Below, piece by piece: positions 1-11,230 of a stretch of DNA of 64,000 nt. Position numbers and translations under genes: made by a program. How positions within the stretch are numbered: position 1 is the stretch's first letter; every line of letters starts with the position of its first letter. This DNA comes from Neelides folsomi. Lineage: Eukaryota; Arthropoda; Collembola; Neelipleona; Neelidae. The notes under the pieces were generated by a model. That model was given only the letters and a program-made list of their open reading frames with translations, ran no database searches and was not told where the DNA came from. Location: positions 148,115-212,114 of the forward strand of contig JAQGBZ010000084.1 of assembly GCA_034687125.1 (NCBI GenBank), written 5' to 3'.

Positions 1-2
1 TA

Positions 3-400
3 TACCGTATAGCACTGAAAGATGTCCGGGTTTCGAAAGATATCCGGGGGGGCAAGGGAATATTTTAAAAGGTGTCCGGGGTTTCAAAAGATGTCCGGGT
101 CTTATGAAACTATTGTTGTATATAGAACTTTTCTTGACCCTACTGCTCTTTAATCATTGTTTATCCAAATGCAACGCAGGCTATTTTGCACTGGTTTAAA
201 ATTATACACTGCACTGTTCTAATGTTTTAAAGAGGAATAACAGTAGGAAAAGTCGAGATTATTGCTTCAAAAGTGTCGAGACAAGGAAAATTATTTAAAG
301 ATAGCCGGATTTCGAAAGGTGCCCGGTTTCGATAGTTGTCCGGGGGTCGGAGAGAATATTTTTAAAGATGTCCCGGGATATCTTTCGGTGCAATACGGTA
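3..400. mobile_element. Short non-autonomous DNA element (MITE-like) with imperfect terminal inverted repeats
   Basis: The first 28 bases (3-30) match the reverse complement of 373-400 at 24 of 28 positions, giving terminal inverted repeats that start TACCGTAT. If the repeat is taken to start at CCGTAT, both sides are flanked by TA, as expected for a TA target-site duplication. The interior repeats a degenerate G-rich unit (GATGTCCGGG followed by TTTCGAAAG) several times near both ends. There is no open reading frame of transposase size, so it would need help in trans. The left edge lies at the window border, so sequence further out cannot be checked. Superfamily is not assigned; TA flanks are compatible with Tc1/mariner-like elements. 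Confidence 0.6.
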
Positions 401-2492
401 GTTTACTTACGTAATTAAACTCATTGTTAGTTAAAATAGCTAATTACTAACTATATTATTTAAAATATTGGCATTTGATTATAAACATGAATATAAAATT
501 AAACATCTAATATTTAATTTAATTTTCGATTATAATGTACATTTAGGTATGTACAAATAGGTTACTATATTATTGTATATTATTATATTACTTAGAAATT
601 ACAATTCATTACATAAAATATACCAAATTGTTTTTATTAAATACGTATTATTTATACTTTAATTTATGTTACAAATTAGAAAAATGTATAAAATATTTAA
701 TTTACCAAAACTTGTTTGTGAAGGTTAGCACGTTGAAACGAATCTCTCCAATATAAGCTGCATTTATGGTGGTCAAGATTACCGACCTGTATTCATTTGT
801 ACAATTTATACCTAAATAGTTACAAGATGTTAAATTTTACATATTGTTATAATGTACATATTGTTCTTATATATACTTATACTATACACATATTTACGTA
901 TGTAGATGTATACTATACAATACAAGTATAAATAAATAAATATGCATATAAGGAGTAAGAGGTACATTTTGTATTCACAACAGTTGATTCCCTGCTCAAT
1001 ATTTTTATGTATCGGTTATCGTTACATTATACTCTATACTATAGAGCCAATTTTAACTAATTGTAAGTATTTGTAATTATTGAAATGTTAACATATTAAT
1101 TACCAATTCTTATAAGATACTAAATATAATTGATATATTTAATTTATATAAATGATATCCTATAAACATATTAGTTTTAAACAAATTTCACTTACACTTA
1201 CAATATATTTTGACATTGTATGGTATAAAATTGGTTTAATTTGAGGCACAAAATTGTGTTAATTTATTTCATGTTTTTCTCTTATTTCTTGTAAGGCCCA
1301 AAGAATCGATATATTTAACTATATAATTAATATGATGTAAGTAGGTATGTTATAATTATTTTGTACTTATAAGTATGTAAATTGTTATATTATATTCACT
1401 TAATACTCTAACTTAAGTTTAGTTATTTTTTCTTTAATTGCAGAGAAAATTTATGTTTCCCAAAGAAGAACGGACATGATTCTAGTCGCTTTCATGTTAT
1501 TTTACACTTTTCTTATTTTACTTTTTCTACTCTTACAATTATCATGTATGGATTCTTTTTTTAATATTACATGTTACTAAATATAATGCTGCTAAATATA
1601 ATGAAAGCATCTTTAATATTAAAAAAGTTTGCCAAGAGGCTTATTGGATTCTTTTGTCTCGTGAATTTTGAATGAAAATGAAACTAATAAAAACAATATA
1701 ATTCCTAACTTATCGCATTTTATTTCTTATCATAATCACACTTACCCATTATTGTTAAGTGCATATTATAATATATGATATTATATTCTATAACGATATA
1801 AGGGTCAGCTACCTATTTAATTTAATTCAATATAAATATATATTTTACAAAGAACGTTATTAAAGTGTATGCAGCGCGTGGTTGACAAATTTTACTGAAC
1901 CTCTCAGAGTCCTCTTTTGGGATGAAATTTAGTTATTTTGAGGTCGTTGATTTTCTCCGCTCTTCAAACCAACACCGCTTTTATTCACAATTCTCGGCCA
2001 GAAGTTTTAATCAAACTCTGCGCAATTGTTTTAATTCTTAAATATTAATTGGAAAGGCAAAGTCTGGGAGAATATCTTTTAACACGGTTTTCATTAGTTA
2101 GATTAAGTATTTAACTTCCTTCATTTTCTCGCCAATTATGTTTTATATAATTCTTCATGGGTGTATAAAATGATCGTCGGTGTGGAAGTTTTGACAAATT
2201 ACAAAAGAGAAAGTAAAAGCCGCTTTCAAATATTTTTCTTAGTTTAGCATTAATAATTTGCCAACTTTAAGTTTTACACATTTTTATTTTATTCGCTATA
2301 AAATTTTAACCTTGGTATTGGGTTGTCATTTGGGGTCAACTTTGTCAAGACGCTTCATTCTTGAGATTGTAATTAATGAAACCAAGGGAAAATAATTTCG
2401 GAAGTCAAATGAATCGCAATAACGTTATTTAGAGAAATTTAACTTTATTTGAGTATTTATATTTCTAGGTTTAATCTGACCGGTGAAGAAAA
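401..2492. other. AT-rich intergenic DNA upstream of THOC2
   Basis: I see no coding exon, RNA gene or clear repeat array here. The sequence is strongly AT-rich with scattered ATGTATGTA-like runs. The last few hundred bases before the THOC2 start codon are somewhat richer in G+C and probably hold its promoter and 5' leader, but no core element stands out. Confidence 0.5.
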
Positions 2493-5400
2493 ATGGAGGA
2501 TCTGACCCCTTGGGAAGGATTGATTCGAGAGAATCGAGGAACCGCAGATATGTATGAAAAAATTGGACAAATTCGTCAAACCCTTGAATTTCCTTGGCTT
2601 CGTCCGGAAGTCTTGAAGAATTGGAGCAAAAGTGGAAGGCCGCAACTGTAATAAAATTATCAAATTTAATGTTCAAATAATATACAAATGGTTTATTTGT
2701 CATTGAATTAAATATACTTATGATTTAATTATTTGATTATTCTAATTATTTTATTTCTCTTTTCAGGATCAACACCTGCGTCAGTATATTGAAAGAAAAC
2801 TCGGAAATTGAAAGAAGTGAAGACAATTCGTCCGATTTCTTAAGTACAATTTTCAAATTACTCGCCTCAATTTTTTAATCATTAAAATTAAGAATTCATT
2901 AATGGAGGCCAATGTCTTTTGACTCAAATTTCAACATGATTTATTAGAAGCGGAAGAGAAAATTGGCTCCTTGTTGAGGAAGGTCCTCGTTTACGGATGC
3001 GAAGGTCTATTGAGGAAAGACGAAGTTATTGCAACTTTCAATGAACTCACCACAATTGATCCCAATTTGACCTCAATCCTAGCTGATGCCTTCAGCGTGG
3101 TCGATGTAGAAACGAAGAATGATGTAGGACAAGATGTGTCGAGTGCTCGGGAAAATTTCCATGCAATTACGCGTTCTGTCAATTTACTTGGATATCTTCT
3201 CAATGAACGCCTTGACATGGATTCTCTCCAGGACGCCGGAGTTGTATCAAGTCGCAAGTTTTTCAACCAAAAGTTCATCAGAATCAAAACAAAATTATAG
3301 TAATTCAACCAATCGCTATTATTTATTATTGACATATGATATGATATTTTATTATATTAAACTTTTTAAAAATCTACACTTGCAAACTAATAGAATAAAT
3401 ACCAAATGATTTATATGTTTTTGCCAACGAGGAATAATTTTTCATTTATTTTTTTTAGCTACAAACAACAGAAATTTAATTTATTTAGAGAAGAGACCGA
3501 AGGGTTTGCAAAACTTGTTGCTGAGCTAAATCAAGACGTTTCAAAGGTCACCGTCAAATACATGACCCAAGTGATACAATGCTTAATTGGTACGCTTTAC
3601 AATTTACACATTAAATGTTAAGTTATGTGTTTATGGGGATTAATCCGATTCTATTAATAAATCAATTATTGAATTTAGGTCGATTCAATTTGGATCCAAA
3701 TCGAGTCCTGGATCTTGTATTAGAAGCGTTTGAGTGTCAGACGAGGAGCGATTTCTTTGTCCCTTTAATAGAAAATTTGAAGCCCAACTCATCGACGATT
3801 TGTGAAATCGTTGGTTTCAAGTTGATATCAGTTGAAGGATACTCAGAATCACTATTTACCGTCGTTGCCCTCCTTCTTGACCACGGGGTCATCAGCATGG
3901 AAGAACTTTATCCTTGGGTTTATATTATAAAATATTTTTTTTATTAAAATTGTATAATAATTTTACCCAATATTAAGCATTACAACATTACCCAATATTC
4001 TGATTGTTTTCATTTTCAGTTGTCCCCCGACGATCGGTTGATTGAGAAGGAATGGGAAAGAGGAATTAAAGACGCGGAGGAATACGTGAGAAAGTCAATG
4101 GTTATCTTGATAAATAAAGAAGCCGAGGAACAAGAAGAACTTCAGCCAACAGATGAAACAGTAAGACAGTATTTAAATTCACAAACTAAGCTAAACTGAT
4201 ACTTAAATTAATTATTTAAAATTTTCAATTTGTATTCGATTTTCTAAACCTTGCATTTAAATTTAACAGCAATTGATGGGGAATCAGAAATTGAGTCTTG
4301 TGAAGGCGCTCGTCTCAATAGGAGCATGGCAAGAGGCTCAAACCCTCGCGGAAGGTTTGCCAGGATTCTTCTGTATGAGCAACAAACTTGTGGCTGTCAA
4401 ATTAATTAACCTTTTACATTTCCTCATTCATCCACTTTACAAAAAGTAAGGGAGATTTAAAATTTTAATCATTATTAAAAAATTATGGGATTAGTGCTAA
4501 TATTACTAATTTCTCATTCATAGAGTGAACAAATTAAGCCCGAAGCTCGGAATCGAAAATTCACTGAAGCTCTCAACCCAAAATGCGAAAAGTCCAAAGC
4601 AATGGTTCACATTTGAAGATTTGGATGAAAATGCTCATTTGTTCCAAACATTGGGGCCTTATATCTATCATGATCCCATTTTAATATACAAATTACTCCG
4701 AACGATGAAAGCATATTTGCTAGAAACGAAAGTAATAATATTTTAACTTGTAATTTGATTCATCATTCTTTTGGTAATTTGTTTTCCAATTATAATTTCT
4801 ATTCCCAATTTTCTTGTACAGGGGGATCCAAACACAAGTCTTTATTACAAATTCGTAACTTTGTTCGATGAAGTGATTTTGCCAGCTCTCTGTTTCCTCG
4901 ATTCCAATTGCGCGATTTCTGAAGAAATATGGAATGTGCTAAAATTCTATCCTTATTTCACAAGGTGAAATCATTTTTATTCAAACTTTATCTTTTTATT
5001 TTTTTCTTATTATTTTATAAACAAAAATGTTTATTAAATTCAAGATATCGACTTTATGGGTCATGGAAAGCAGACGGAGAAGTATTTCATCCATCGCTCC
5101 TCAAAAAGAAAGTGGATGTGATCAAAAAAGTAAAGCATTTAATGAGGAGAATCTCCAAAGAAAACGTCAAACCCATGGGAAGACAAATAGGGAAATTGTC
5201 GCATTCAATGCCGGCCATTATCTTTGACTATGTAAATATTACACATTTAAATTCTGTACTTAATACATTATTATTATCATTTGGTATTTCTTGATTTATA
5301 ATGGTTTAATTTTTATTACTTTGATTTATAGGTCTTGTCTCAGATTCAGCTCTTTGACAATTTGATCAATCCCGTGATTGATGCTTTGAAGTTCCTAACT

Positions 5401-8400
5401 TCCCTTAGTTATGATGTATTAGGATATTGCATTCTTGAGGCTCTTTCGCCTCCTTTAAGCCCTGCCGCTGGATCTGTGGTAATTTAATAAATAGAGTATT
5501 TGCAAAATGTTATTGTAAAATGTTATTCTGCTTGCATTTAAAAAAACAATGTTTTATACATTTATAGATGCTCCTTCCGAATCGTCCGAGAACAAAACAC
5601 GACGGTTCCACAATAGCCCCTTGGCTTCAAAGTTTAGCTTCATTTTCAGGAGCCATTTGTAAAAAGTATACAATTGATTTGATTCCTCTCCTCCAATACA
5701 TTGCAAATCAACTGAAGACGAAGCAGAGCTTGGATCTTCTCATTCTCAAGGAAATTGTTCAAAAGATGACGGGCATTGAAGCTTCTGAAGACATGACGAC
5801 CGAACAGTTGGACGCAATGGCGGGTGGTGAACTTTTGCGTGGAGAGGTCAGATATTGTACCTATAATTATGAAATGTATTAGATAAATGGTAAATTTATT
5901 ATTTTATTAATTATAAAATGTATTTGAATGTAGGCTGGATACTTTGGACAAGTGAGAAGTTCGAAAAAGTCTTCTGCAAGGTTAAGAGAAGCCGTTTCCA
6001 ACCACGATCTTGCTGTGAGTCTGTGCATTCTTATGGCCCAACAAAGAGATTGCATCATTTTTGATGAAACTCTCCAACTTCATTTGAAACTCGTCGGGAA
6101 TTTGTACGATCAAGTAAGGAATCATTATAATTTTATTTAATTTGAATTTAAATAAACCTTCAATTTGTTTTCATTGTTGTAATTGAATACGATTTCTAAT
6201 TTATTGTTATTCAATATAATTTCTTAAATAGTGTCAAGATACCCTTGTTCAATTTGGAACCTTTTTGGCTAATTCCTACACTGTTGATGATTATGCGAGG
6301 AAAATTCCTCCATTACAAGAACTCCTTGAAGAATATCACATCTCTTCTGACGTCGCTTTCTTCCTTTGGCGTCCTCTTCTCGGCCATTCAATCAACGTAT
6401 TAAAATATTAAATTTACAATTCTCTAATTACTTGCATTACATGCAAAAAAACAGTATTAATATTTTTAAATTAATTATTTTAGACTAAATATGACGAACT
6501 TCGTAAGCTGGACAAAATGGGGAAGAATGCCCTACACGCTTCGAAAGTTAAAAAATATATGGATGCCACGATCATCGTCCTTGATCCTGTTGTGACTACG
6601 ATGAGGAATTTCCTTCCCATTAAAACCTGGGATGATATTTCGCCCAATTTTTATGTCACCTTTTGGTCTCTAACACTTTATGATTTATACGTTCCGAAAG
6701 AGGCATACACGAGAGAAATTTCCCGGATTCGTGCACTTTCCGTTGCAGCCGGTGAGAATAAAGATTTAAATTTTAATAAGAGGAAAAAGGAACAAGAACG
6801 ATGTGCAGCCCTCATTGATAAATTACTCGACGAAGAGAAGAAACAAAAAGAACACGTGGATCGGGTCATGGCCAAATTGAGCGAAGTGAGTTTGAAAATA
6901 ACTTTAAGCATTAATTTACTTTTTTTTATTTTAACTTAATTATTATTATTTGTTATTATTATTATTTTGTATTATTTTATAGGAAAAAGAACATTGGTTT
7001 GCTTCGAGAACAGCTAAATCGGCAAAGAATGAAGCTGTGACGGCTTTTCTCCAACTTTGCCTTTTCCCACGATGCATCTTCACAGCTCCTGATGCTCATT
7101 ATTGTGCTCACTTTGTCAATACCATTCATGCATTGTCGACACCCAATTTCTCAACCCTCATTTGTTACGATAGAGTATATAAAAATTGTCCAAGTAGAGT
7201 GTAGAAGTATATGTTGGAAAATATTGAGGATAATTTCATTAATTAGAAACATTTGGATTTATATTATTTTTTAGATCTTCTGTGATATCATCTACACCGT
7301 TACATCATGTACGGAGAACGAGGCCAATCGGTATGGAAGATTTCTTTGTGCTCTTTTAGGGACCGTCATGAAGTGGCATGGAGATCGGGCCGTGTTCGAT
7401 AAGGTAAATATTTACACAATTAAAAATATTCAGAAATTTTAGAAATTTTAATTAGGAGTGTGCGAGTTTCCCCGGATTTGTTACAAAGTTTCGGGCGGCG
7501 AATACGGCAACGACTGAAAGCAACGATCACGTTGATTATGAAAATTATCGCCACGTTTGTCACAAATGGCATTATAAAATTACAAAGGTAATATTTTTAT
7601 ATAATTTTTAAAAACTTATACTTATTATTAATACCAATTTATACATACCTATGTATGTACACTAACACATTTTTAAAATTTATGTTATACCATTCATACA
7701 ATAAATATTTTATTTCTTTTTTAGTGTGTGATCGTCTGCTTGGAATCGAAGGATTTTATTCAAATTCGAAATTCCCTCATTGTACTTAAAAGAATTCTTC
7801 CATTTTATCCCAAAGTGACCAACTTAGCTAATGCTGTTGAGCGATGGATCGAAAGAGTAAATAAAATATGTGGATAATATTTCCCATTTTAAAATCCTTA
7901 TTGATAAAATAAAAATGAATTATATTCATTTTTGAAATTTTTAGGTTCGTACGGAGGAGAAGGACAAGCGTCAGGATCTCTTTGCTCTTGCCACGAGCTA
8001 CATCGGGAGACTAAAGGGTAGGTGGAGTTCGTTGATTCCTGAAGAGGAATTTCATCACAAAACGACGCCAGCAAAGAAAACAGCTGCAGCAGCCGCCGCT
8101 GCAGCAGCTGCAGCTGCTGCCACCACCGCAACGGTCACCCCAACTTCTCCGTCGACCACCACCACGACCGTGAATAATATCAAGATTGAGCCAAAGGAAA
8201 GCCCACCACCTAAAAATCACACCAACTCGACAGGATCCCCCGTTGGACTCAAAAAGAAGCCGGTGAATCTTGACGATTATGATTATGCACAAATTACTTG
8301 CCATCACTAAGCTTAACTTTCTTGTGCGCCTTTACAATATTTTACAAAAAAAAATTTCTTTTATGTCACATTTATTTTTATATTGTGAAATATTACTTAT

Positions 8401-9684
8401 TAAGTATTTTCCTATACATCTTTTCCCTCCAAAGATACTCACAGGTGCTTACATTGGTAATATTTAACAGGTATTAATTAATCTTTTCTTCCTACCCAGA
8501 TAGGTACTAGGCAAAAATTTATAACTTATAATTTAAATAGCTTTTAGGAAAAATTGTCAATTTACAAAAAACCGAGTTTTTTTCTTATTTTTTTCTTAAC
8601 TATGTATTTATATATTTAATTGTTCATTTTGAATGCTTTACTTGTCAAAATTAAGTGTAATTTCCTAGTCCTGAGATGTCTGAGATGTGTGCGATTAGAA
8701 GATTATGTATGGTATTATTTTTAAATAACTTATGTACAAATGAGTCATTTAACGCTTAAATGAGTAAGAGGACCTATTATTATCTAAAATGGTAAACAGC
8801 AATTTAGAAGAATGTAAAAAAATGCTCAAGAATGGAATCGGGCTTCTTAGGAGGTGAAAGATACATCGTCGTCCAAAGAACTTCCAAAGCTGACAAAGGA
8901 AAATCTGAAGGAGAAATCTGCCAAGGAACTGCAAAAGGACAGGGATAAGCTGCTGCGGGAGCTGAACAAAGAAGCCGTTCAGTCATTGTCTTTCGCCCCA
9001 AAAGAGGAGAAGTCTGGGAAGGAAACTTCGACCCGCCCTTTGCCCAAAGAAAAAAAGGACTCCAAAGGAACCGAGAAACCCCCCAAAGACCCCAATAAGA
9101 AAAAAGATCTTCCTCGAACCAATGACCTCCCTAAAGAACAAAAGCCGAATTCCAATGCCGTTGAATCTAAAGAAAAACCACGTGAAGGGAGTCGTGAACG
9201 AGAAAGTGGAAAAGAAGGGCGAAATAAACACAGCCCTTCGGATAGACGAAGAGGGGAAGGGAAAGAGGCCAAAGAGCAAAAAAATCAAATTCCAACTGGC
9301 ACAGTGTCAACTAATAGCAGCGGAGGGACGAAAAGTCGAAGTCCCCATTCTTCATCCGCGTCAATGTCCCCAACATCAGCCGGACCTGTGGTCACTTTTG
9401 ACTGGGACTTTAAAGAACGAAAGCCAAAGAGGGAGGACCGACGAGAAGAACGAGAAACCAAGGGGGGAAAGAAAGAAAGGAGGAGATCTGATCGGAAAAG
9501 AAACGATCGACCCAACCCTTCTGAAACTCCGCCAAAAAGGAGAAAAGAAGAAGATGGGAATCGACAAGAAAAGTTCACAGTTCCCATACCTAACTTAATA
9601 ACTGATAAATCAACGGCAGGGCTCGTCCCTTTAAATCAAGTTTCGAGGGCTCAGGCAAGAAGAACACCTCGACCTTCCATTTAA
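2493..9684 (+). CDS. THOC2: THO complex subunit 2 (THOC2)
   Basis: Large scaffold subunit of the THO/TREX complex, which couples transcription and splicing to nuclear mRNA export. Exons: 2493-2647, 2767-2843, 2948-3299, 3459-3589, 3679-3917, 4020-4160, 4270-4445, 4524-4731, 4822-4964, 5045-5231, 5332-5478, 5568-5846, 5934-6113, 6232-6396, 6484-6885, 6983-7174, 7275-7403, 7456-7587, 7725-7856, 7945-8262, 8851-9684. All phases join to a 1572-residue protein, close to the roughly 1590 residues of human THOC2. Family hallmarks seen in order are KNWSKSGR near the N-terminus, [94 protein letters not shown] and HKWHYKITK. After about residue 1240 there is a run of some 13 alanines, and the last exon is a Lys/Glu/Arg-rich disordered tail as in other THOC2 proteins. 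The 8262 donor is weak (GTGAAT). Without that splice the frame ends at 8310, which would give a 1310-residue form. Confidence 0.95.
8263..8850 (+). other. Last THOC2 intron, or alternative 3' end of THOC2
   Basis: Between the last two THOC2 exons. Reading through the weak GTGAAT donor adds 15 codons and reaches a stop at 8308-8310. The remaining 540 bp are AT-rich with no other coding sequence that I can see. The acceptor at 8850 (CTTCTTAG) leads in frame into the charged tail exon. I see no perfect AATAAA close after 8310, so a separate transcript end there is not proven. Confidence 0.5.
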
Positions 9685-10580
9685 ATGTAACTTTTCCAAA
9701 ATTTTAAATTTCATTGGCTCAATTGAAATTATTCAGAGAGACGTCCATTTACGACTTGAAGATTTCTTTTAAAATTATGTGGAAATTGTTACAATCTGTC
9801 TATCTACCTATCACTATATTTAAGAAATTATATTTTCACTCAATCTTGTTTTTCACTTGTCTAAAAAAAACTATTTGTAAGATCTTCCCTCTCCTAGTGG
9901 ACAATTAAAGAATGCATGAAGCCAAAACAAGTAAAGGGTGAAGTAATTAGCTGTTAAATTAAGGATTGATTTTAAATTTGGAAATGTTCCTTGAGGGAAT
10001 GTTAATAATGTTAAATTAATAAAACAATATGGAAGGATACAATTCCCATTTCTCACGATTATTTTATAAGTAGACATTAAATGATAATGTTAGATATATT
10101 TATTAAGGTACAATCATGTGTATTTAGGTAGTTGAAGAAAACATAGCAAATATATCTTTTGTATCGAGTTAATTTAATAATTTGTAATGCCGAATTGTTA
10201 TTTTATAGAAAATGACAATTTTATAAACATGTTAAATTACTGCTAATATCGAATTAATGTGCCTATTTTATTAAATGTCTAACTTTAAGTAATAGAGTTT
10301 AAGTTCTGGATTTTAAACTGAGATTTTATATGAATTAAAATGATTAAACATCATGAACAAAATGATTTTGCATGCTTTTATTAATGCAAGGAAAAATAAA
10401 AGTAGATTTGTTAATTAATATTTTAAAATTTTCCTTTATTATACAAACTATCAGTTTCATGTTTCATGCATCTAGTTACTAATATTAAAACACATACAAA
10501 GTTAATATTTTAGTTAATTACAATAATTACTAAAATTCTATCATGAAAAAAATACATATTTATCTAAACATTACTAATCC
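9685..10580. other. THOC2 3' untranslated and intergenic DNA
   Basis: AT-rich sequence after the THOC2 stop. No gene or repeat is seen apart from the polyadenylation hexamer listed separately. Confidence 0.5.
10018..10023 (+). terminator. Polyadenylation signal AATAAA, probably for THOC2
   Basis: This is a perfect AATAAA hexamer about 330 bp after the THOC2 stop codon on the coding strand. Use in vivo is inferred from position only. Confidence 0.4.
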
Positions 10581-10756
10581 TTTATTCTAGCCCGGAAAGG
10601 ACGTGAGTTTGAACGAACCGCTAAAATAATATTGAAAATGCATATGTTGAGCCCAGGAAACTCTTGTGCAAGTTACCATGAAAGCCCCATCATGAGCATT
10701 TTCAATATTATTTTAGCGGTTCGTTCAAACTCACGTCCTTTCCGGGCTGGAATAAA
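10581..10756. repeat. Long inverted repeat (about 60-bp arms, 54-bp loop)
   Basis: The 53 bases at 10589-10641 are the exact reverse complement of 10696-10748. After one mismatch, seven more bases pair (10581-10587 with 10750-10756). The 54-bp spacer is not self-complementary. The arms contain CCCGGAAAGGACGTGAG, which is G+C-rich against an AT-rich background. A transcript from either strand could form a 60-bp duplex hairpin. It lies between the 3' ends of two converging genes, THOC2 and mesh. It could be a foldback or MITE-like element, a recent inverted duplication, or a hairpin small-RNA precursor. There is no coding content. Confidence 0.85.
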
Positions 10757-10822
10757 ATATAATTGTAAATATAATCACCTCTATTGCACATTTGACCTTC
10801 ACTCGTACATATTTAAGAAGTA

Positions 10823-10828
10823 TTTATT
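10823..10828 (-). terminator. Polyadenylation signal candidate for mesh transcripts using the distal last exon
   Basis: TTTATT on the given strand reads AATAAA on the mesh strand, about 255 bp after the stop codon of the distal terminal exon. Confidence 0.3.
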
Positions 10829-11081
10829 CGGGTCAAGTCTTAAGGAATTGAAATACTTTGGGAAATTATTCAAATATTCGCTTGTTAAATGAATATTCAT
10901 TAATTTATACTTCGTCCGACTGGAGGATTTTGGAAGTTGAAGGGAGCGTCTCAAAGTTCTCGTATGATCTCGCTTTTGGGCCTTCCTTTGTAAATACAAT
11001 TTCTCTATCTTCCCTGGATGTTGAAAAGAAATTTGGGGTTAAAGTTGAAAGTTAAATACTCAGAGGGATCATTGTGATTCA

Positions 11082-11230
11082 TTACATTGGACGAGGCTCG
11101 AACGTCTCTTCCTTCTTCTGTCGAGTGAGATAAAGATAGGCGAAGAAGGCGATGAGAAGAACGGGCAGAAGAACGGCAACGACAATTCCAGCCGTTTTAC
11201 CAGCGCTCACAGCACTATGTTCGCCCTCCT
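11082..11230 (-). other. mesh: Mesh alternative last exon B: transmembrane helix plus very short tail
   Basis: Starts after acceptor ACAG with [16 protein letters not shown], then [13 protein letters not shown], and ends 13 residues after the helix with the basic/acidic tail [13 protein letters not shown]. It has the same phase and opening as exon A and is clearly a tandem duplicate of the transmembrane part of that exon. Only one of the two can be the last exon of a given transcript. Confidence 0.85.

Noticed and set aside
8979-9587. Minus-strand open frames over the THOC2 tail exon
   Set aside because: The Lys/Glu/Arg-rich coding exon produces Phe/Ser/Leu-rich antisense frames without stops; no independent evidence.
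10696-10748. tRNA B-box-like word (GGTTCGTTC) in the right arm of the long inverted repeat, suggesting a tRNA-derived SINE
   Set aside because: The match to GGTTCGANTCC is partial, no A box or cloverleaf can be drawn, and there is no A-rich tail.
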